Assembly (NCBI RefSeq): GCF_009601165.1
Contig: NZ_WIRE01000001.1
Coordinates: 2,976,001 to 3,040,000, forward strand
DNA: 64,000 nucleotides
Direction: 5' to 3'
From: Alcanivorax sediminis
Lineage (GTDB): Bacteria > Pseudomonadota > Gammaproteobacteria > Pseudomonadales > Alcanivoracaceae
The notes under the pieces were generated by a model. It had not been told where the DNA came from. It was given only the letters and a program-made list of their open reading frames with translations, and made no database searches. Positions 28,140 to 37,220 of this stretch are shown here, in pieces; position 1 is the stretch's first letter, and every line of letters begins with the position of its first letter. The position numbers and the translations under genes were made by a program.

Positions 28140-29040
28140 CGTAGCCGAGTGAACGCAGGGCACGGGCGTCATCAGACCAGCCGGCCTTGATCTTCACCCA
28201 CAAGTTGAGCATGACACGGCGATCAATCAAGCGCTCAATATCTTCCCGGGCCTGGGTGCCTATCTGCTTGATCCGCTCACCTTTGTCGCCAATGAGAATC
28301 TTCTTCTGTCCGCGCCGCTCCACCAAAATCGCTGCCGAAATGTCCGTCACACGAGGGCCATCTTCCCACAACTCCACTTCCACACTGACCTGGTGCGGCA
28401 CCTCCTGCCCCAGCTGGCGAACCACTTTCTCACGGATAATTTCAGCGGCCATGAAGCGGAGACTACGATCAGTGAGCTGGTCCTCGTCGTACCAGAAATC
28501 GCCCTCCGGAAGACGTTCAACCAGCGCTTTTTCCAATTGCTCCAGGTTCTGCTCTTTGAGCGCAGACACCGGGATCACCGCATCAAAGGGATAACGGGCA
28601 CTCAAGCTCTCGATGTAGGGCAGTAGCTCACCCTTGTCTTCCAGGTTGTCTACCTTGTTGATGATCAGCAGCACCGGCACTTCGGGGTTGGTTGGCAGCA
28701 GGGATAGTACGTGCTCATCCCCGGGAGTCCACTTCAGGCCATCCACCATCATGCACACCACATCAACGCCACTCAGGGTAGAGACAGCAGCATCGTTCAT
28801 GGCGCGGTTGAGTGCGCGCTCCTGGCCGGTATGAATTCCGGGGGTGTCGGCAAACACAATCTGATAATGATCGCGGGTGTGAATACCATGGATCCGGTGG
28901 CGGGTAGTCTGCGGCTTGCGGGACGTGATACTGACCTTCTGACCAATCAGATGGTTCATGAGTGTCGACTTGCCCACATTGGGGCGCCCGACGATGGAGA
29001 CCATGCCGCAACGGGTTGGGGTATCCAGTTGATCAGTCAT
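28126..29040 (-). CDS. era: GTPase Era
   Basis: A 304-residue ribosome-assembly GTPase that binds the 3' end of 16S rRNA. G1 is IVGRPNVGKSTLMNHL, the switch region has KPQTTRHRIHGI, G3 is FADTPGIHTG and G4 is IINKVDNLEDK. The C-terminal KH domain contains KILIGDKGERIKQIG. Length and order are standard. It overlaps rnc by 8 bases and recO by 14, part of a tightly packed operon. Confidence 0.97.
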   Translation of the reverse strand: MTDQLDTPTRCGMVSIVGRPNVGKSTLMNHLIGQKVSITSRKPQTTRHRIHGIHTRDHYQIVFADTPGIHTGQERALNRAMNDAAVSTLSGVDVVCMMVDGLKWTPGDEHVLSLLPTNPEVPVLLIINKVDNLEDKGELLPYIESLSARYPFDAVIPVSALKEQNLEQLEKALVERLPEGDFWYDEDQLTDRSLRFMAAEIIREKVVRQLGQEVPHQVSVEVELWEDGPRVTDISAAILVERRGQKKILIGDKGERIKQIGTQAREDIERLIDRRVMLNLWVKIKAGWSDDARALRSLGYDEPR

Positions 29041-29719
29041 ACTGCTGCTCCAGCCAGGTCAACGCCTCTGCTGCCGCCTGCTGCTCTGCCTTGCGACGGC
29101 TGGCCCCCTGGGCCACGAAGGTTTGTTGCATCTGCTCCAGTTCGCAACTCACATCAAAGGTCTGCTTGGGCGCCAGCCCCTGCACCTTGGTGACTTGATA
29201 CACCGGAAGTTCAAATTTGCGGGCTTGCAGCCATTCCTGCAAGCGTGTCTTGGCATCTTTCTGGGCGTTCTGTGGCGTAATGGCGTCAAGCCTGTCGGCG
29301 AACCAGCCAAGTACCACCCGACGGCAGGCCTCTTCGCCCCCATCGAGCAACATGGCGCCAATGATCGCTTCAAGGGCATCCGCCAGGATTGAATCACGGC
29401 GGTAACCACCACTTTTCAGCTCGCCACCACCGAGGAGAAGATGTTCTCCCAGGCCCAGCTCCCGACCGACCTGGGCCAGCGTCTGCCCACGCACCAGAGA
29501 CGCACGCATACGAGTGAGCTGGCCTTCTGCGGCATCAGGGAACTGTTCGAATAGAGCAACCGATATTATTTGACCGAGCTGGGCATCGCCCAGAAACTCA
29601 AGCCGCTCGTAGTTGCGATTGCGGCTGACACTGCGGTGAGTCAGTGCCAGCGCAAGCAGATCTTCATCATTGAAGTGATACCCCAGGCGGGGCATCAGGC
29701 GGTCCAGGTTTTGTGTCAC
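29033..29719 (-). CDS. rnc: Ribonuclease III
   Basis: A 228-residue double-strand-specific RNase for rRNA and mRNA processing. The signature NYERLEFLGDAQLGQIIS carries the metal-binding Glu and Asp; the usual small or hydrophobic residue after GDA is Gln here. ADALEAIIGAMLLDGGEEA follows with the second acidic pair. The C-terminal double-stranded RNA-binding domain runs from about residue 155 (DAKTRLQEWLQARK). The start is GTG at 29719, whose GTGA overlaps the DUF4845 stop; the 3' end overlaps era. Confidence 0.96.
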   Translation of the reverse strand: MTQNLDRLMPRLGYHFNDEDLLALALTHRSVSRNRNYERLEFLGDAQLGQIISVALFEQFPDAAEGQLTRMRASLVRGQTLAQVGRELGLGEHLLLGGGELKSGGYRRDSILADALEAIIGAMLLDGGEEACRRVVLGWFADRLDAITPQNAQKDAKTRLQEWLQARKFELPVYQVTKVQGLAPKQTFDVSCELEQMQQTFVAQGASRRKAEQQAAAEALTWLEQQYD

Positions 29720-30096
29720 TGGCGAACGTCTTTGCTGAATTCTTCCTTGAACGTCATGACAATGCTTACATTGTAAAACATGGGCTCACGGACTTCGTAG
29801 TCGGTAGAAATGATCAGTACGCCGCCTTCCCTGCTGAATACAAGGTCATCAACCTTAATTGCTTCCACTTGGTTTATCAGGAATCGCTTGTCCAATGCCT
29901 GGCGCAATTCACTTTCACTCATCATTGCAACCTTACTATCTTGTAAAAGTGATCGAACCGCGGTGGAAATAGTGTTGTATTCCAAATAAGCAGGAACCAT
30001 TCTGAATGCAGCTGTCCCCAGAATAGCGACCACAACCAACACAACCATCCAGCTGATCAGAGAAAGTCCACGTTGCCGAGAGGGCATTGTCTTCAT
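29716..30096 (-). CDS. DUF4845 family membrane protein
   Basis: A 126-residue protein with a short basic N-terminus (MKTMPSRQRGLSLISW) and one membrane helix (about residues 14-33), then a periplasmic domain with MVPAYLEYNTISTAVRSLL. The N-terminus resembles a type IV pilin leader, but that looks incidental. The family is a regular neighbour between lepB and rnc in gammaproteobacteria and has no established function. It starts one base after the lepB stop. Confidence 0.85.
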   Translation of the reverse strand: MKTMPSRQRGLSLISWMVVLVVVAILGTAAFRMVPAYLEYNTISTAVRSLLQDSKVAMMSESELRQALDKRFLINQVEAIKVDDLVFSREGGVLIISTDYEVREPMFYNVSIVMTFKEEFSKDVRQ

Positions 30097-30888
30097 TTAA
30101 TTTGCCTCCACCTTGTCTATGGCACCATTACGGGAAAAACTGGGCAAGGAGAACACCGGTTTCCAGTGCATCCAGATCAGGAAGGCTTCTCCCATCACCA
30201 GCTCATCAGGGACTATACCCCAAACCCGACTGTCGTTACTGTTATCACGATTATCGCCCATCACAAAGAAGGCGTTCTCGGGCACAGTCCACTCTCCTTC
30301 AATGTTCATGTTGGAGACTTTCTTGCCGGTGAACGGGTTAACCTTGCCTTCCTGCCAGATGAAGTGATCTACCTCACCCAGAGTCTCGATAAATTCGGAT
30401 TGCCAGTAACGACCATTATCCACTTCACGGACCATATTACGCGAGACCAGTTCACCGTTGACGAACAACCGGTTATCGCGAAGTTTGATCTCATCGCCGG
30501 GCAGTCCCACCACCCGCTTGATGAAATTCTGGTTCCGGTTTTCAGGAAACTTGAACACCATTACATCACCGCGCTCCGGTGTGCCAGTCTCGATAATCTT
30601 GGTATTGGTCACCGGCAGCCGCAGGCCATAGGCAAACTTGTTAACCAGGATAAAGTCATTGACCTGCAAAGTCGGCAGCATGGAACCAGACGGAATAGTA
30701 AAAGGCTCGACCACAAAGGACCGGATCACCAGCACGATAAAGAAAACAGAAATCAGTGAATTCGAGGTTTCAACGGCACTACCAACCGCCCCTCCTTTCT
30801 GCTTCAGCTTGAACGCCCGGTCCACACACCACACGACCACAGTGACCAACAGCGCCAGAGACAGCCAGAAGCCAATATCAATATCCAT
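30097..30888 (-). CDS. lepB: Signal peptidase I
   Basis: A 263-residue inner-membrane protease that removes signal peptides from exported preproteins. Two membrane segments come first (about residues 7-23 and 45-60). The catalytic Ser69 follows in FTIPSGSMLPTL and Lys124 in NFIKRVVGLPGD; FVMGDNRDNSNDSR is the box D/E region. The ATG at 30888 uses the last base of the lepA stop (TGATG). The gene lies in the lepA-lepB-DUF4845-rnc-era order. Confidence 0.96.
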   Translation of the reverse strand: MDIDIGFWLSLALLVTVVVWCVDRAFKLKQKGGAVGSAVETSNSLISVFFIVLVIRSFVVEPFTIPSGSMLPTLQVNDFILVNKFAYGLRLPVTNTKIIETGTPERGDVMVFKFPENRNQNFIKRVVGLPGDEIKLRDNRLFVNGELVSRNMVREVDNGRYWQSEFIETLGEVDHFIWQEGKVNPFTGKKVSNMNIEGEWTVPENAFFVMGDNRDNSNDSRVWGIVPDELVMGEAFLIWMHWKPVFSLPSFSRNGAIDKVEAN

Positions 30889-32687
30889 CAATCATCCACC
30901 CTGAGTACCGCAAGGAAGGCTTCCTGTGGGATCTCCACGTTGCCCACCTGCTTCATCCGTTTTTTGCCTTCTTTCTGCTTTTGCAGCAGTTTCTTCTTAC
31001 GGGATACGTCGCCGCCATAACACTTCGCGGTCACATTCTTGCGCAAGGCCTTCACGGTCTGACGAGCGATAATCTTGCTACCGATGGCGGACTGGATAGC
31101 CACATCAAACATCTGCCGTGGCACCAGCTCTTTCATTTTTTCGCACAGTGCCCGGCCACGATAGGCAGACTGGTCCAGATGGCAAATCATGGCCAGAGCG
31201 TCCACCTTGTCACCATTGATCAGCACATCGACGCGAACCAGCTTGGTGGGCTCAAAACGCTCGAAGGCGTAATCCATGGAAGCAAAGCCACGGCTCACGG
31301 ACTTGATTCGGTCGAAGAAGTCGAGCACCACTTCCGCCATGGGAATGTCATAGGTCAGGGCAACCTGCTTGCCCAGGTACTGCATATTGATCTGGGTGCC
31401 ACGACGCTCTACGCACAAGGAGATCACATTGCCCACGAACTCCTGTGGCACCAGGATATTCACACGGGCGATGGGTTCGCGGAACTCTTCAATCTTGTTG
31501 CCTTCCGGCAGCTTGGAGGGGTTGTCCACATACACGGTCTGCCCATCGGAGAGCAGCAACTCATACACTACCGTAGGTGCCGTGGTGATCAGATCAAGGT
31601 CGTATTCCCGCTCCAGCCGCTCCTGAATAATCTCCATGTGAAGCATTCCGAGGAAGCCAACCCGGAAACCAAAGCCCAGAGCATCAGAGGTCTCAGGCTC
31701 GTAGAAGAGAGACGCATCATTCAACGTCAGCTTGGCCAGCGCATCACGGAAGTCTTCATAGTCATCCGCACTCACCGGGAACATACCCGCATAGACTTGC
31801 GGCTTGACCTTCTTGAACCCCGGCAGGGCAGCCACATTGGGCGTTTTGGCCAAGGTCAGGGTATCCCCCACCGGGGCACCGTGAATATCCTTGATGCTGC
31901 CGCTCACCCAGCCCACTTCACCCGCTTCCAGGTGCTTGGTCTCGGTACGCTTGGGAGTAAAAATGCCCAGCTGGTCGACCACATGGGTCTGGCCAGTGGA
32001 TTTGACCAGGATCTTGTCACCTTTCTTCAGAACACCGTGCTTCACCCGGACCAGGGAGATGACCCCCAGGTAGTTATCAAACCAGGAATCAATGATCAGC
32101 GCCTGCAGATCACCATCACGATTCCCTTCCGGGGCGGGGATTCGCTCCACCAACTGTTCGAGCAAGTCGTCAATACCAACGCCGGTCTTGGCGGACACCC
32201 GGCAGGCGTCCGTTGCATCGAGGCCAATGATCTCTTCAATTTCGTTGATCACCGCTTCCGGCTCTGCCTGGGGCAGATCAATCTTGTTCAGTACCGGCAG
32301 CACTTCCAGGTCCTGCTCAATGGCGGTGTAGCAGTTAGCCACCGATTGCGCTTCCACACCCTGCGCCGCATCCACTACCAGCAAGGCACCTTCACAGGCG
32401 GACAGTGAACGGGATACCTCGTAGGAGAAATCCACGTGTCCGGGAGTATCAATGAAGTTCAGCTGATAGGTTTCACCATCCCTGGCCTTGTAGTAGAGCG
32501 TTACGCTCTGGGCCTTGATGGTGATGCCACGCTCTCGCTCCAGCTCCATGGAATCCAGCACCTGTTCCTTGAGCTCACGCTCGGACAGCCCGCCGCAGAC
32601 CTGGATAAAGCGGTCCGCCAGGGTGGATTTGCCATGATCGATATGAGCGATGATGGAGAAGTTGCGAATATTCGTGATGTCAGTCAT
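30888..32687 (-). CDS. lepA: Elongation factor 4 (LepA)
   Basis: A 599-residue translational GTPase, the E. coli length. The G domain opens [17 protein letters not shown]; the Gly-His pair in [14 protein letters not shown] and [11 protein letters not shown] follow. The LepA-specific C-terminal domain has [17 protein letters not shown] near the end. The ATG at 32687 is preferred over an in-frame TTG five codons earlier. A gap of about 180 bases separates it from mucD. This gap has no T-tailed hairpin, so read-through from the mucD transcript is possible. Confidence 0.97.
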   Translation of the reverse strand: MTDITNIRNFSIIAHIDHGKSTLADRFIQVCGGLSERELKEQVLDSMELERERGITIKAQSVTLYYKARDGETYQLNFIDTPGHVDFSYEVSRSLSACEGALLVVDAAQGVEAQSVANCYTAIEQDLEVLPVLNKIDLPQAEPEAVINEIEEIIGLDATDACRVSAKTGVGIDDLLEQLVERIPAPEGNRDGDLQALIIDSWFDNYLGVISLVRVKHGVLKKGDKILVKSTGQTHVVDQLGIFTPKRTETKHLEAGEVGWVSGSIKDIHGAPVGDTLTLAKTPNVAALPGFKKVKPQVYAGMFPVSADDYEDFRDALAKLTLNDASLFYEPETSDALGFGFRVGFLGMLHMEIIQERLEREYDLDLITTAPTVVYELLLSDGQTVYVDNPSKLPEGNKIEEFREPIARVNILVPQEFVGNVISLCVERRGTQINMQYLGKQVALTYDIPMAEVVLDFFDRIKSVSRGFASMDYAFERFEPTKLVRVDVLINGDKVDALAMICHLDQSAYRGRALCEKMKELVPRQMFDVAIQSAIGSKIIARQTVKALRKNVTAKCYGGDVSRKKKLLQKQKEGKKRMKQVGNVEIPQEAFLAVLRVDD

Positions 32688-32868
32688 AGGGCCTGTAAGC
32701 AATCAGTCGCTGCCGCACCGGCCCAGGGAATCAGGGCCTTGAACCACCGAACCATCGATGGCACCGGAAATCAGAAAACGGCAAACAAGGGCCGCGATTC
32801 TAGCGGATAACGGGGGGTAGTTGCACGACGCAGCCGCGCTGCGCCGTGAAAATATGCCCAAGAGGCCC

Positions 32869-34302
32869 TTATTTGAGCTTGAGGGCAAGGAACCGTGGGT
32901 TACCGTCCCGATTGATGAGCGCAGCCACCGTACCGGATTCCGGTAAAGCCGCCACCGCCTCAGCAAACGTTTCAGGACTATCAATGGGGACATTATTGAG
33001 GGTAACGAGCACGTCACCGGATTCAATCCCCGCCAGCCTGGCTGGCCCTTCTTTTACCTCGGTGACCACAACACCGGCCTTAAGGTCCAGTTTTGACAGC
33101 TCTACCTCAGAGGCAGCCCGGACCTGCACACCCAGCGCATCGGCCCCATCCTGACCCGGAATAATGCCTTGCATGGCCAGGGAAGGATCATCCGGCAACA
33201 GCCCAATCGTCACAGTCAGGGACTTTTCCTGCCCATCACGAATCACTGTCAGCTCCGCATCCTCACCCGGTTTGACCAGCCCGACCCAGCGAGGCAACTC
33301 AGAGGACCGATAAATTGCCTCATCGTTGAATTCGGTAATGATGTCACCTGGCTGAACACCCGCCTGCTCCGCTGGTGAGCCCTTGAGCACCTGGGATACC
33401 AGGGCACCGCGGGGCTGATCCAGACCAAAAGACTGGGCCAGATCACGATCCACCTCCTGAATCAGCACACCCAGCCAGCCGCGGCTGACCTTGCCATGCT
33501 CCTTGAGCTGGGATACCACATCCATGGCCATATCGATGGGGATGGCAAAGCTCACACCCATATAGCCGCCCGAGCGGCTGAAAATCTGGGAGTTGATACC
33601 CACCACCTCACCCCGGAGATTGAACAGCGGTCCACCACTATTACCCGGGTTAATGGCCACATCGGTCTGAATAAACGGCACATAGCTGTCGCTGGGCAGA
33701 CTGCGTCCCTTGGCACTCACGATGCCCGCCGTCACGCTACTATCGAAACCGAAGGGGGCGCCAATAGCCAAAACCCACTCCCCCACTTTAAGGCCGGCAG
33801 AAGAGCCGATATCCACCACGGGAAGGTCTTCTGCCTCTACCTTGAGCAAGGCAATGTCACTTTGCTCGTCAGCACCAATCAACTCGGCCTTAAGCTCTCG
33901 GCGGTCCTGAAGACGAACCATGATTTCATCGGCTTCGGCCACCACATGATGGTTGGTCAGCACGTAGCCATCAGAAGAAATCAGGAAACCTGACCCCAGC
34001 GAACGAGCCTCTCGCTCCTGGGGAACCTGAGGCATACCCTCACCGCCAAACTGCTCGAAAAATCGGCGGAAGAACTCGGGAATCTGATCCATCTGCTCTT
34101 TCAGTTCAGCCTGATCCTGATGCGTCACAGTACTGATATTCACCACAGCGGGACCTTCTTTCTCCACCAGCAAGGTAAAATCAGGAAGCCCGGTAACCAG
34201 TGGTTCAGGTCGATCAGGAGTAGATGTTGAATCGGAGCAGCCCGCTAGAAAACCGATAACCACCAACAGCCAAAATGTAGTCAGGGTTGGCAATCTTCGC
34301 AT
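32869..34302 (-). CDS. mucD: MucD/DegP family periplasmic serine protease, probable lipoprotein
   Basis: A 477-residue HtrA-type protease with two PDZ domains. The triad is visible: His119 in TNHHVV, Asp149 in QSDIALLKV and Ser222 in NPGNSGGPLF. PDZ1 spans about 265-365 and PDZ2 about 385-470. The first 22 residues end FLAGC, a lipobox with Ser next to the Cys, so this copy may be an outer-membrane lipoprotein; the Pseudomonas MucD I recall has an ordinary signal peptide. It is the fifth gene of the rpoE-muc operon and would degrade misfolded envelope proteins. Confidence 0.93.
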   Translation of the reverse strand: MRRLPTLTTFWLLVVIGFLAGCSDSTSTPDRPEPLVTGLPDFTLLVEKEGPAVVNISTVTHQDQAELKEQMDQIPEFFRRFFEQFGGEGMPQVPQEREARSLGSGFLISSDGYVLTNHHVVAEADEIMVRLQDRRELKAELIGADEQSDIALLKVEAEDLPVVDIGSSAGLKVGEWVLAIGAPFGFDSSVTAGIVSAKGRSLPSDSYVPFIQTDVAINPGNSGGPLFNLRGEVVGINSQIFSRSGGYMGVSFAIPIDMAMDVVSQLKEHGKVSRGWLGVLIQEVDRDLAQSFGLDQPRGALVSQVLKGSPAEQAGVQPGDIITEFNDEAIYRSSELPRWVGLVKPGEDAELTVIRDGQEKSLTVTIGLLPDDPSLAMQGIIPGQDGADALGVQVRAASEVELSKLDLKAGVVVTEVKEGPARLAGIESGDVLVTLNNVPIDSPETFAEAVAALPESGTVAALINRDGNPRFLALKLK

Positions 34303-34312
34303 GGAGTTCTCC

Positions 34313-34792
34313 TTATTTTTTTGCCGGTTGAACCTGGATCACCTGGCAGCCATCATCCCCCGATGACACCAAGGCAGGTTGATATGCCTGATTATGGCCA
34401 CTTCGCCGGCTTAAAACACGGTTAATCACAAAACCAGCCAGAAGCCCACCCACCCCAAGCACGGCAGAGGCATCAAAGGCGGTCACTGAGAGCGATGAGC
34501 CGATCAGGGCGCCAAGGAAAAGTAACAGAAGTGGAAGGCCATACACCCATAATGCTCCGCGCATCAGGGCTCCTTCCGGCAGGCCCAGAGTAACGGGGTC
34601 ACCCACCTGGTATCTGGAAGAGTCCGATATCGGGACTCGCAATCGCGCACGCTGGCCAGATTGCTGTTGATTGATCATGTGGTGCCCACAGGCAGACTTT
34701 GCCTGGCAGGCACCGCAGGTAGAGGCACGCACGGTCTCAACCCAGAGCGCATCTGGAGCGACCGCGACGACCACGCCCTGCTCATATAACAT
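34313..34792 (-). CDS. mucC: SoxR-reducing system / RseC-MucC family protein
   Basis: A 159-residue RseC/MucC family membrane protein. The N-terminal cytoplasmic part has the cysteine cluster STCGACQAKSACG, and two membrane helices follow (about residues 77-97 and 105-122). RseC influences sigma-E signalling in enteric bacteria and also SoxR reduction; the exact role is unclear. Its ATG shares one base with the mucB stop, and mucD follows after 10 bases. Confidence 0.9.
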   Translation of the reverse strand: MLYEQGVVVAVAPDALWVETVRASTCGACQAKSACGHHMINQQQSGQRARLRVPISDSSRYQVGDPVTLGLPEGALMRGALWVYGLPLLLLFLGALIGSSLSVTAFDASAVLGVGGLLAGFVINRVLSRRSGHNQAYQPALVSSGDDGCQVIQVQPAKK

Positions 34793-35757
34793 CAGTGGCG
34801 CGCGTCCCGGACGCTAATTCCCTCAATCACACGCTCTGCAGTAGCCTGGGGGACCTCACCGACCAACGTAATCAGATAGGCACCACTGGGCGCAGTCAGG
34901 CGCCGGCTTACCGCCACTGTGGGCCCAACACGGCTTACCCCTTCTTCAACAGCCCCCTTTCCTACCGCTTCCACAAACACGGTAAAGGCCGCCAAGCCAT
35001 CGGAGTACCCCTGGGCCGCAACCGGTTGTCGCCTGCCATCGGCGCTGCGCCAATCCTGATCGGCAGCCTCGAAGCCCGCAGGTAGCCATTCAGCTTCAAC
35101 ACTCATCAAAGTGGATTGGTGATCTTCGGAAAGCGGCTGCAACTCGCTTTCACGCAAACTCTCGGGAATCTCAAAGTGGGACAGCGTCAGATTCGGTTCC
35201 AGATCCAGGCTGACAAACTCAACCCGCTCAAGCGCCACACCGCTGCCATCCACCACTTCTGACTTGAGCAGAAGGCTGGATTCATTATCCATCCACAGGC
35301 GGTAGCCGTAACGGTGAGTATCCAGTGGCGCCACGCGTAGCTGGGTAACATGACGACCTGCAACCCTGCCATCACCATCGACCAGAATGTTGTATTGGGC
35401 AGGCACATCCTCCGTCAGTCGCTGTGCAAGGATCATAGGGCCGGCCTGGCTTTTTTGCATGCGGGTGAGACTACGGTCCGGATGCACGCAGATCACTTCA
35501 TCGCCACGGCGAAGCACTTCCACCAAGCGGCCATCAAGGTGCGTAAGCCTTTGATATTCTTCGCCGTTTATCACGGCATGGCTCACTTCCATTGTGCTTA
35601 CTTCAGCACCAAACTGGTAGAGAAAACGGCCACTGTAGTCAAGAGAACGATTGGCCTGAGACATGGCCTGAAGGTGGGCATGCGCCTGCGAATCTTCCGC
35701 AAGCGCAGCTACAGGAGCGAAAAGGGTCAGGGAAAGAGCAAGGGCACGCAACTTCAT
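34792..35757 (-). CDS. mucB: Sigma-E factor regulatory protein MucB/RseB
   Basis: A 321-residue periplasmic protein with a signal peptide (residues about 1-20, ending VAALAEDS). RseB/MucB binds the periplasmic part of the anti-sigma factor MucA and shields it from proteolysis, sensing mislocalised lipids or lipoproteins. The LolA-like N-terminal fold is recognisable from LDYSGRFLYQFGAEVSTMEV and LTHLDGRLVEVLRRGDEVIC; the C-terminal domain has WLPAGFEAA. It lies three bases after mucA. Confidence 0.93.
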   Translation of the reverse strand: MKLRALALSLTLFAPVAALAEDSQAHAHLQAMSQANRSLDYSGRFLYQFGAEVSTMEVSHAVINGEEYQRLTHLDGRLVEVLRRGDEVICVHPDRSLTRMQKSQAGPMILAQRLTEDVPAQYNILVDGDGRVAGRHVTQLRVAPLDTHRYGYRLWMDNESSLLLKSEVVDGSGVALERVEFVSLDLEPNLTLSHFEIPESLRESELQPLSEDHQSTLMSVEAEWLPAGFEAADQDWRSADGRRQPVAAQGYSDGLAAFTVFVEAVGKGAVEEGVSRVGPTVAVSRRLTAPSGAYLITLVGEVPQATAERVIEGISVRDARH

Positions 35758-35760
35758 CCG

Positions 35761-36330
35761 CTATTTGGCCCCGCTACGCGCATCCATACTGACCAGGCGT
35801 GCCAGTGGCATCATTCCCTGACCACTATTGCGTGCGGCAAAGTCACTATGGCGCAACAGCATCTCGTTAACGCGTGGCGAAGCGGATACCGGCGCTACCG
35901 TCGTGTTACTGGCACCAAAAGACTGGGAGACCAGAGACGCTTCAGCGAAGGGTCGGCTGAAACGGGAATCCTGGGCGGCCGCCAGCGCAGGCGCAGCATC
36001 ACCTGTACCGGTGAAATTACCTTCCCAGGTCTGCCACCCTATAACGGTAGCCGCAGCCACAGAGGCAGCCACCGCCAGACGGGCCATACTGCCCAGCCAC
36101 GCAGGCCGTTTGGCAGGCGCACCTTCTGCAGTCAGCGCCGCAGACAACCGGGCGTTGAAATCCGTTGGCACGACCATGGAAGGTTGACCGTGCATCACAT
36201 CCTGAGCCAGCTGCCAACGCGACAGTGTTTCCAGTTCTGCATCGTCAATATCACGCATGACTCGACGGGTTTCCAGCTCGCTGGTTTCCCCGTCAAGGAA
36301 TGCGGACAACGTTTCCAAATCCCTGTTCAT
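35761..36330 (-). CDS. mucA: Anti-sigma-E factor MucA/RseA
   Basis: A 189-residue single-pass membrane protein. The N-terminal domain (MNRDLETLSAFLDGETSELE) holds the sigma factor, a membrane helix lies near residues 90-107 (WLGSMARLAVAASVAAATVI), and the rest is periplasmic, where MucB binds and regulated proteolysis begins. The start at 36330 is chosen from the family N-terminus and the GGGTGAG upstream. It is four bases from the rpoE stop. Confidence 0.93.
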   Translation of the reverse strand: MNRDLETLSAFLDGETSELETRRVMRDIDDAELETLSRWQLAQDVMHGQPSMVVPTDFNARLSAALTAEGAPAKRPAWLGSMARLAVAASVAAATVIGWQTWEGNFTGTGDAAPALAAAQDSRFSRPFAEASLVSQSFGASNTTVAPVSASPRVNEMLLRHSDFAARNSGQGMMPLARLVSMDARSGAK

Positions 36331-36334
36331 AGAC

Positions 36335-36919
36335 TCACCCTTTATCGCCTCGCTGCGTGCCCAACAAGGGCCGAACAGCTGTATCAATCGCTTCCCGAGC
36401 CCGGAAGATGCGCGAACGCACCGTGCCAACCGGACAGTCCATCACTTCCGCGATGTCCTCGTAACTGAGCCCCTCGAATTCTCGCAGGGTCACAGCAGTT
36501 TTCAGTTCCTGTGGCAGCGCCTCGATAGCCGAGTGAATGACTGCCTCCAATTCTTCAGACAACACCAGGGACTCCGGGGTTCCAATCTCGTGCAGCATTT
36601 CTGCCCCGGCATATTGCTCCGCCTCGGCGGCATCCAGATCGGACCGTGGTGGGCGCCGACCAGCGGCCACCAGATAGTTCTTGGCGGTATTCACAGCGAT
36701 GCGATAAAGCCAGGTGTAAAAGGCGCTATCCCCACGAAAACGGGGTAGCGCACGCCAGGCTTTGATAAAGGCTTCCTGCGCCACATCCTGCACTTCATCC
36801 GGGTCGCGTACGTAACGGCTTATCAACGCGAAAATTCGCTGCTGATACTTGCGCACCAACACCTCAAAGGCGCGCTGGTCGCCAGCTTTGGCTTTTTTCA
36901 CCAGTTGTTCGTCTGACAC
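36335..36919 (-). CDS. rpoE: RNA polymerase sigma-E (AlgU/RpoE) factor
   Basis: A 194-residue extracytoplasmic-function sigma factor. Region 2 contains VRKYQQRIFALISRYVRD and DVAQEAFIKAWRALPRF; region 4 has TLREFEGLSYEDIAEVMDC and VGTVRSRIFRAREAID. It directs the envelope-stress regulon and, in Pseudomonas (AlgU), alginate genes. First gene of rpoE-mucA-mucB-mucC-mucD. A promoter of its own class lies about 170 bases upstream, so it is very likely autoregulated. Confidence 0.97.
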   Translation of the reverse strand: MSDEQLVKKAKAGDQRAFEVLVRKYQQRIFALISRYVRDPDEVQDVAQEAFIKAWRALPRFRGDSAFYTWLYRIAVNTAKNYLVAAGRRPPRSDLDAAEAEQYAGAEMLHEIGTPESLVLSEELEAVIHSAIEALPQELKTAVTLREFEGLSYEDIAEVMDCPVGTVRSRIFRAREAIDTAVRPLLGTQRGDKG

Positions 36920-37086
36920 CGATCCCCCGGATCCTTCGCGAAGTGCGTGAGTCTGTGGCCAGCCATCTTAGTGGCCCCCTTAAAACACGCCATTGTAGCA
37001 GGTGTTATTCCAACGGCCACTTTTCAGGCTACGGAGGCCGTTGATTTAGCAAGCTTTTCACATTGCCTGCATCATTGTTGAACTTT

Positions 37087-37114
37087 TCTGACCTTGCCGG
37101 TGCATGAGAGTTCC
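37087..37114 (-). promoter_or_regulatory. Sigma-E (AlgU) type promoter for rpoE
   Basis: On the minus strand GGAACTC (37114-37108) is followed after exactly 16 bases by TCAGA (37091-37087). The known sigma-E/AlgU consensus is GAACTT, 16-17 bases, TCTGA. Location and orientation fit autoregulation of rpoE. Confidence 0.8.
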
Positions 37115-37156
37115 TCTGTAACGGGCAGATAATCTCCCAGAGCGCTATTTCGTCAT

Positions 37157-37185
37157 TTAGTCGTCACCCGGTTCACCGCTATACT
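37157..37185 (+). promoter_or_regulatory. Possible nadB promoter
   Basis: TATACT at 37180-37185 is a fair -10 box 36 bases before the nadB start codon. The -35 region (TTAGTC or TTTAGT) matches poorly. Confidence 0.35.
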
Positions 37186-37220
37186 GGCGCCGTTTTCTGG
37201 CCCTCTACACAGGACACGCC

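Larger units (their letters stand above)
36920..37220. other. Divergent regulatory gap between rpoE and nadB
   Basis: About 300 bases without a gene. It holds the sigma-E-type promoter for rpoE, listed separately, a long rpoE leader of roughly 160 bases, and a possible nadB promoter. No other structure was recognised. Confidence 0.6.
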
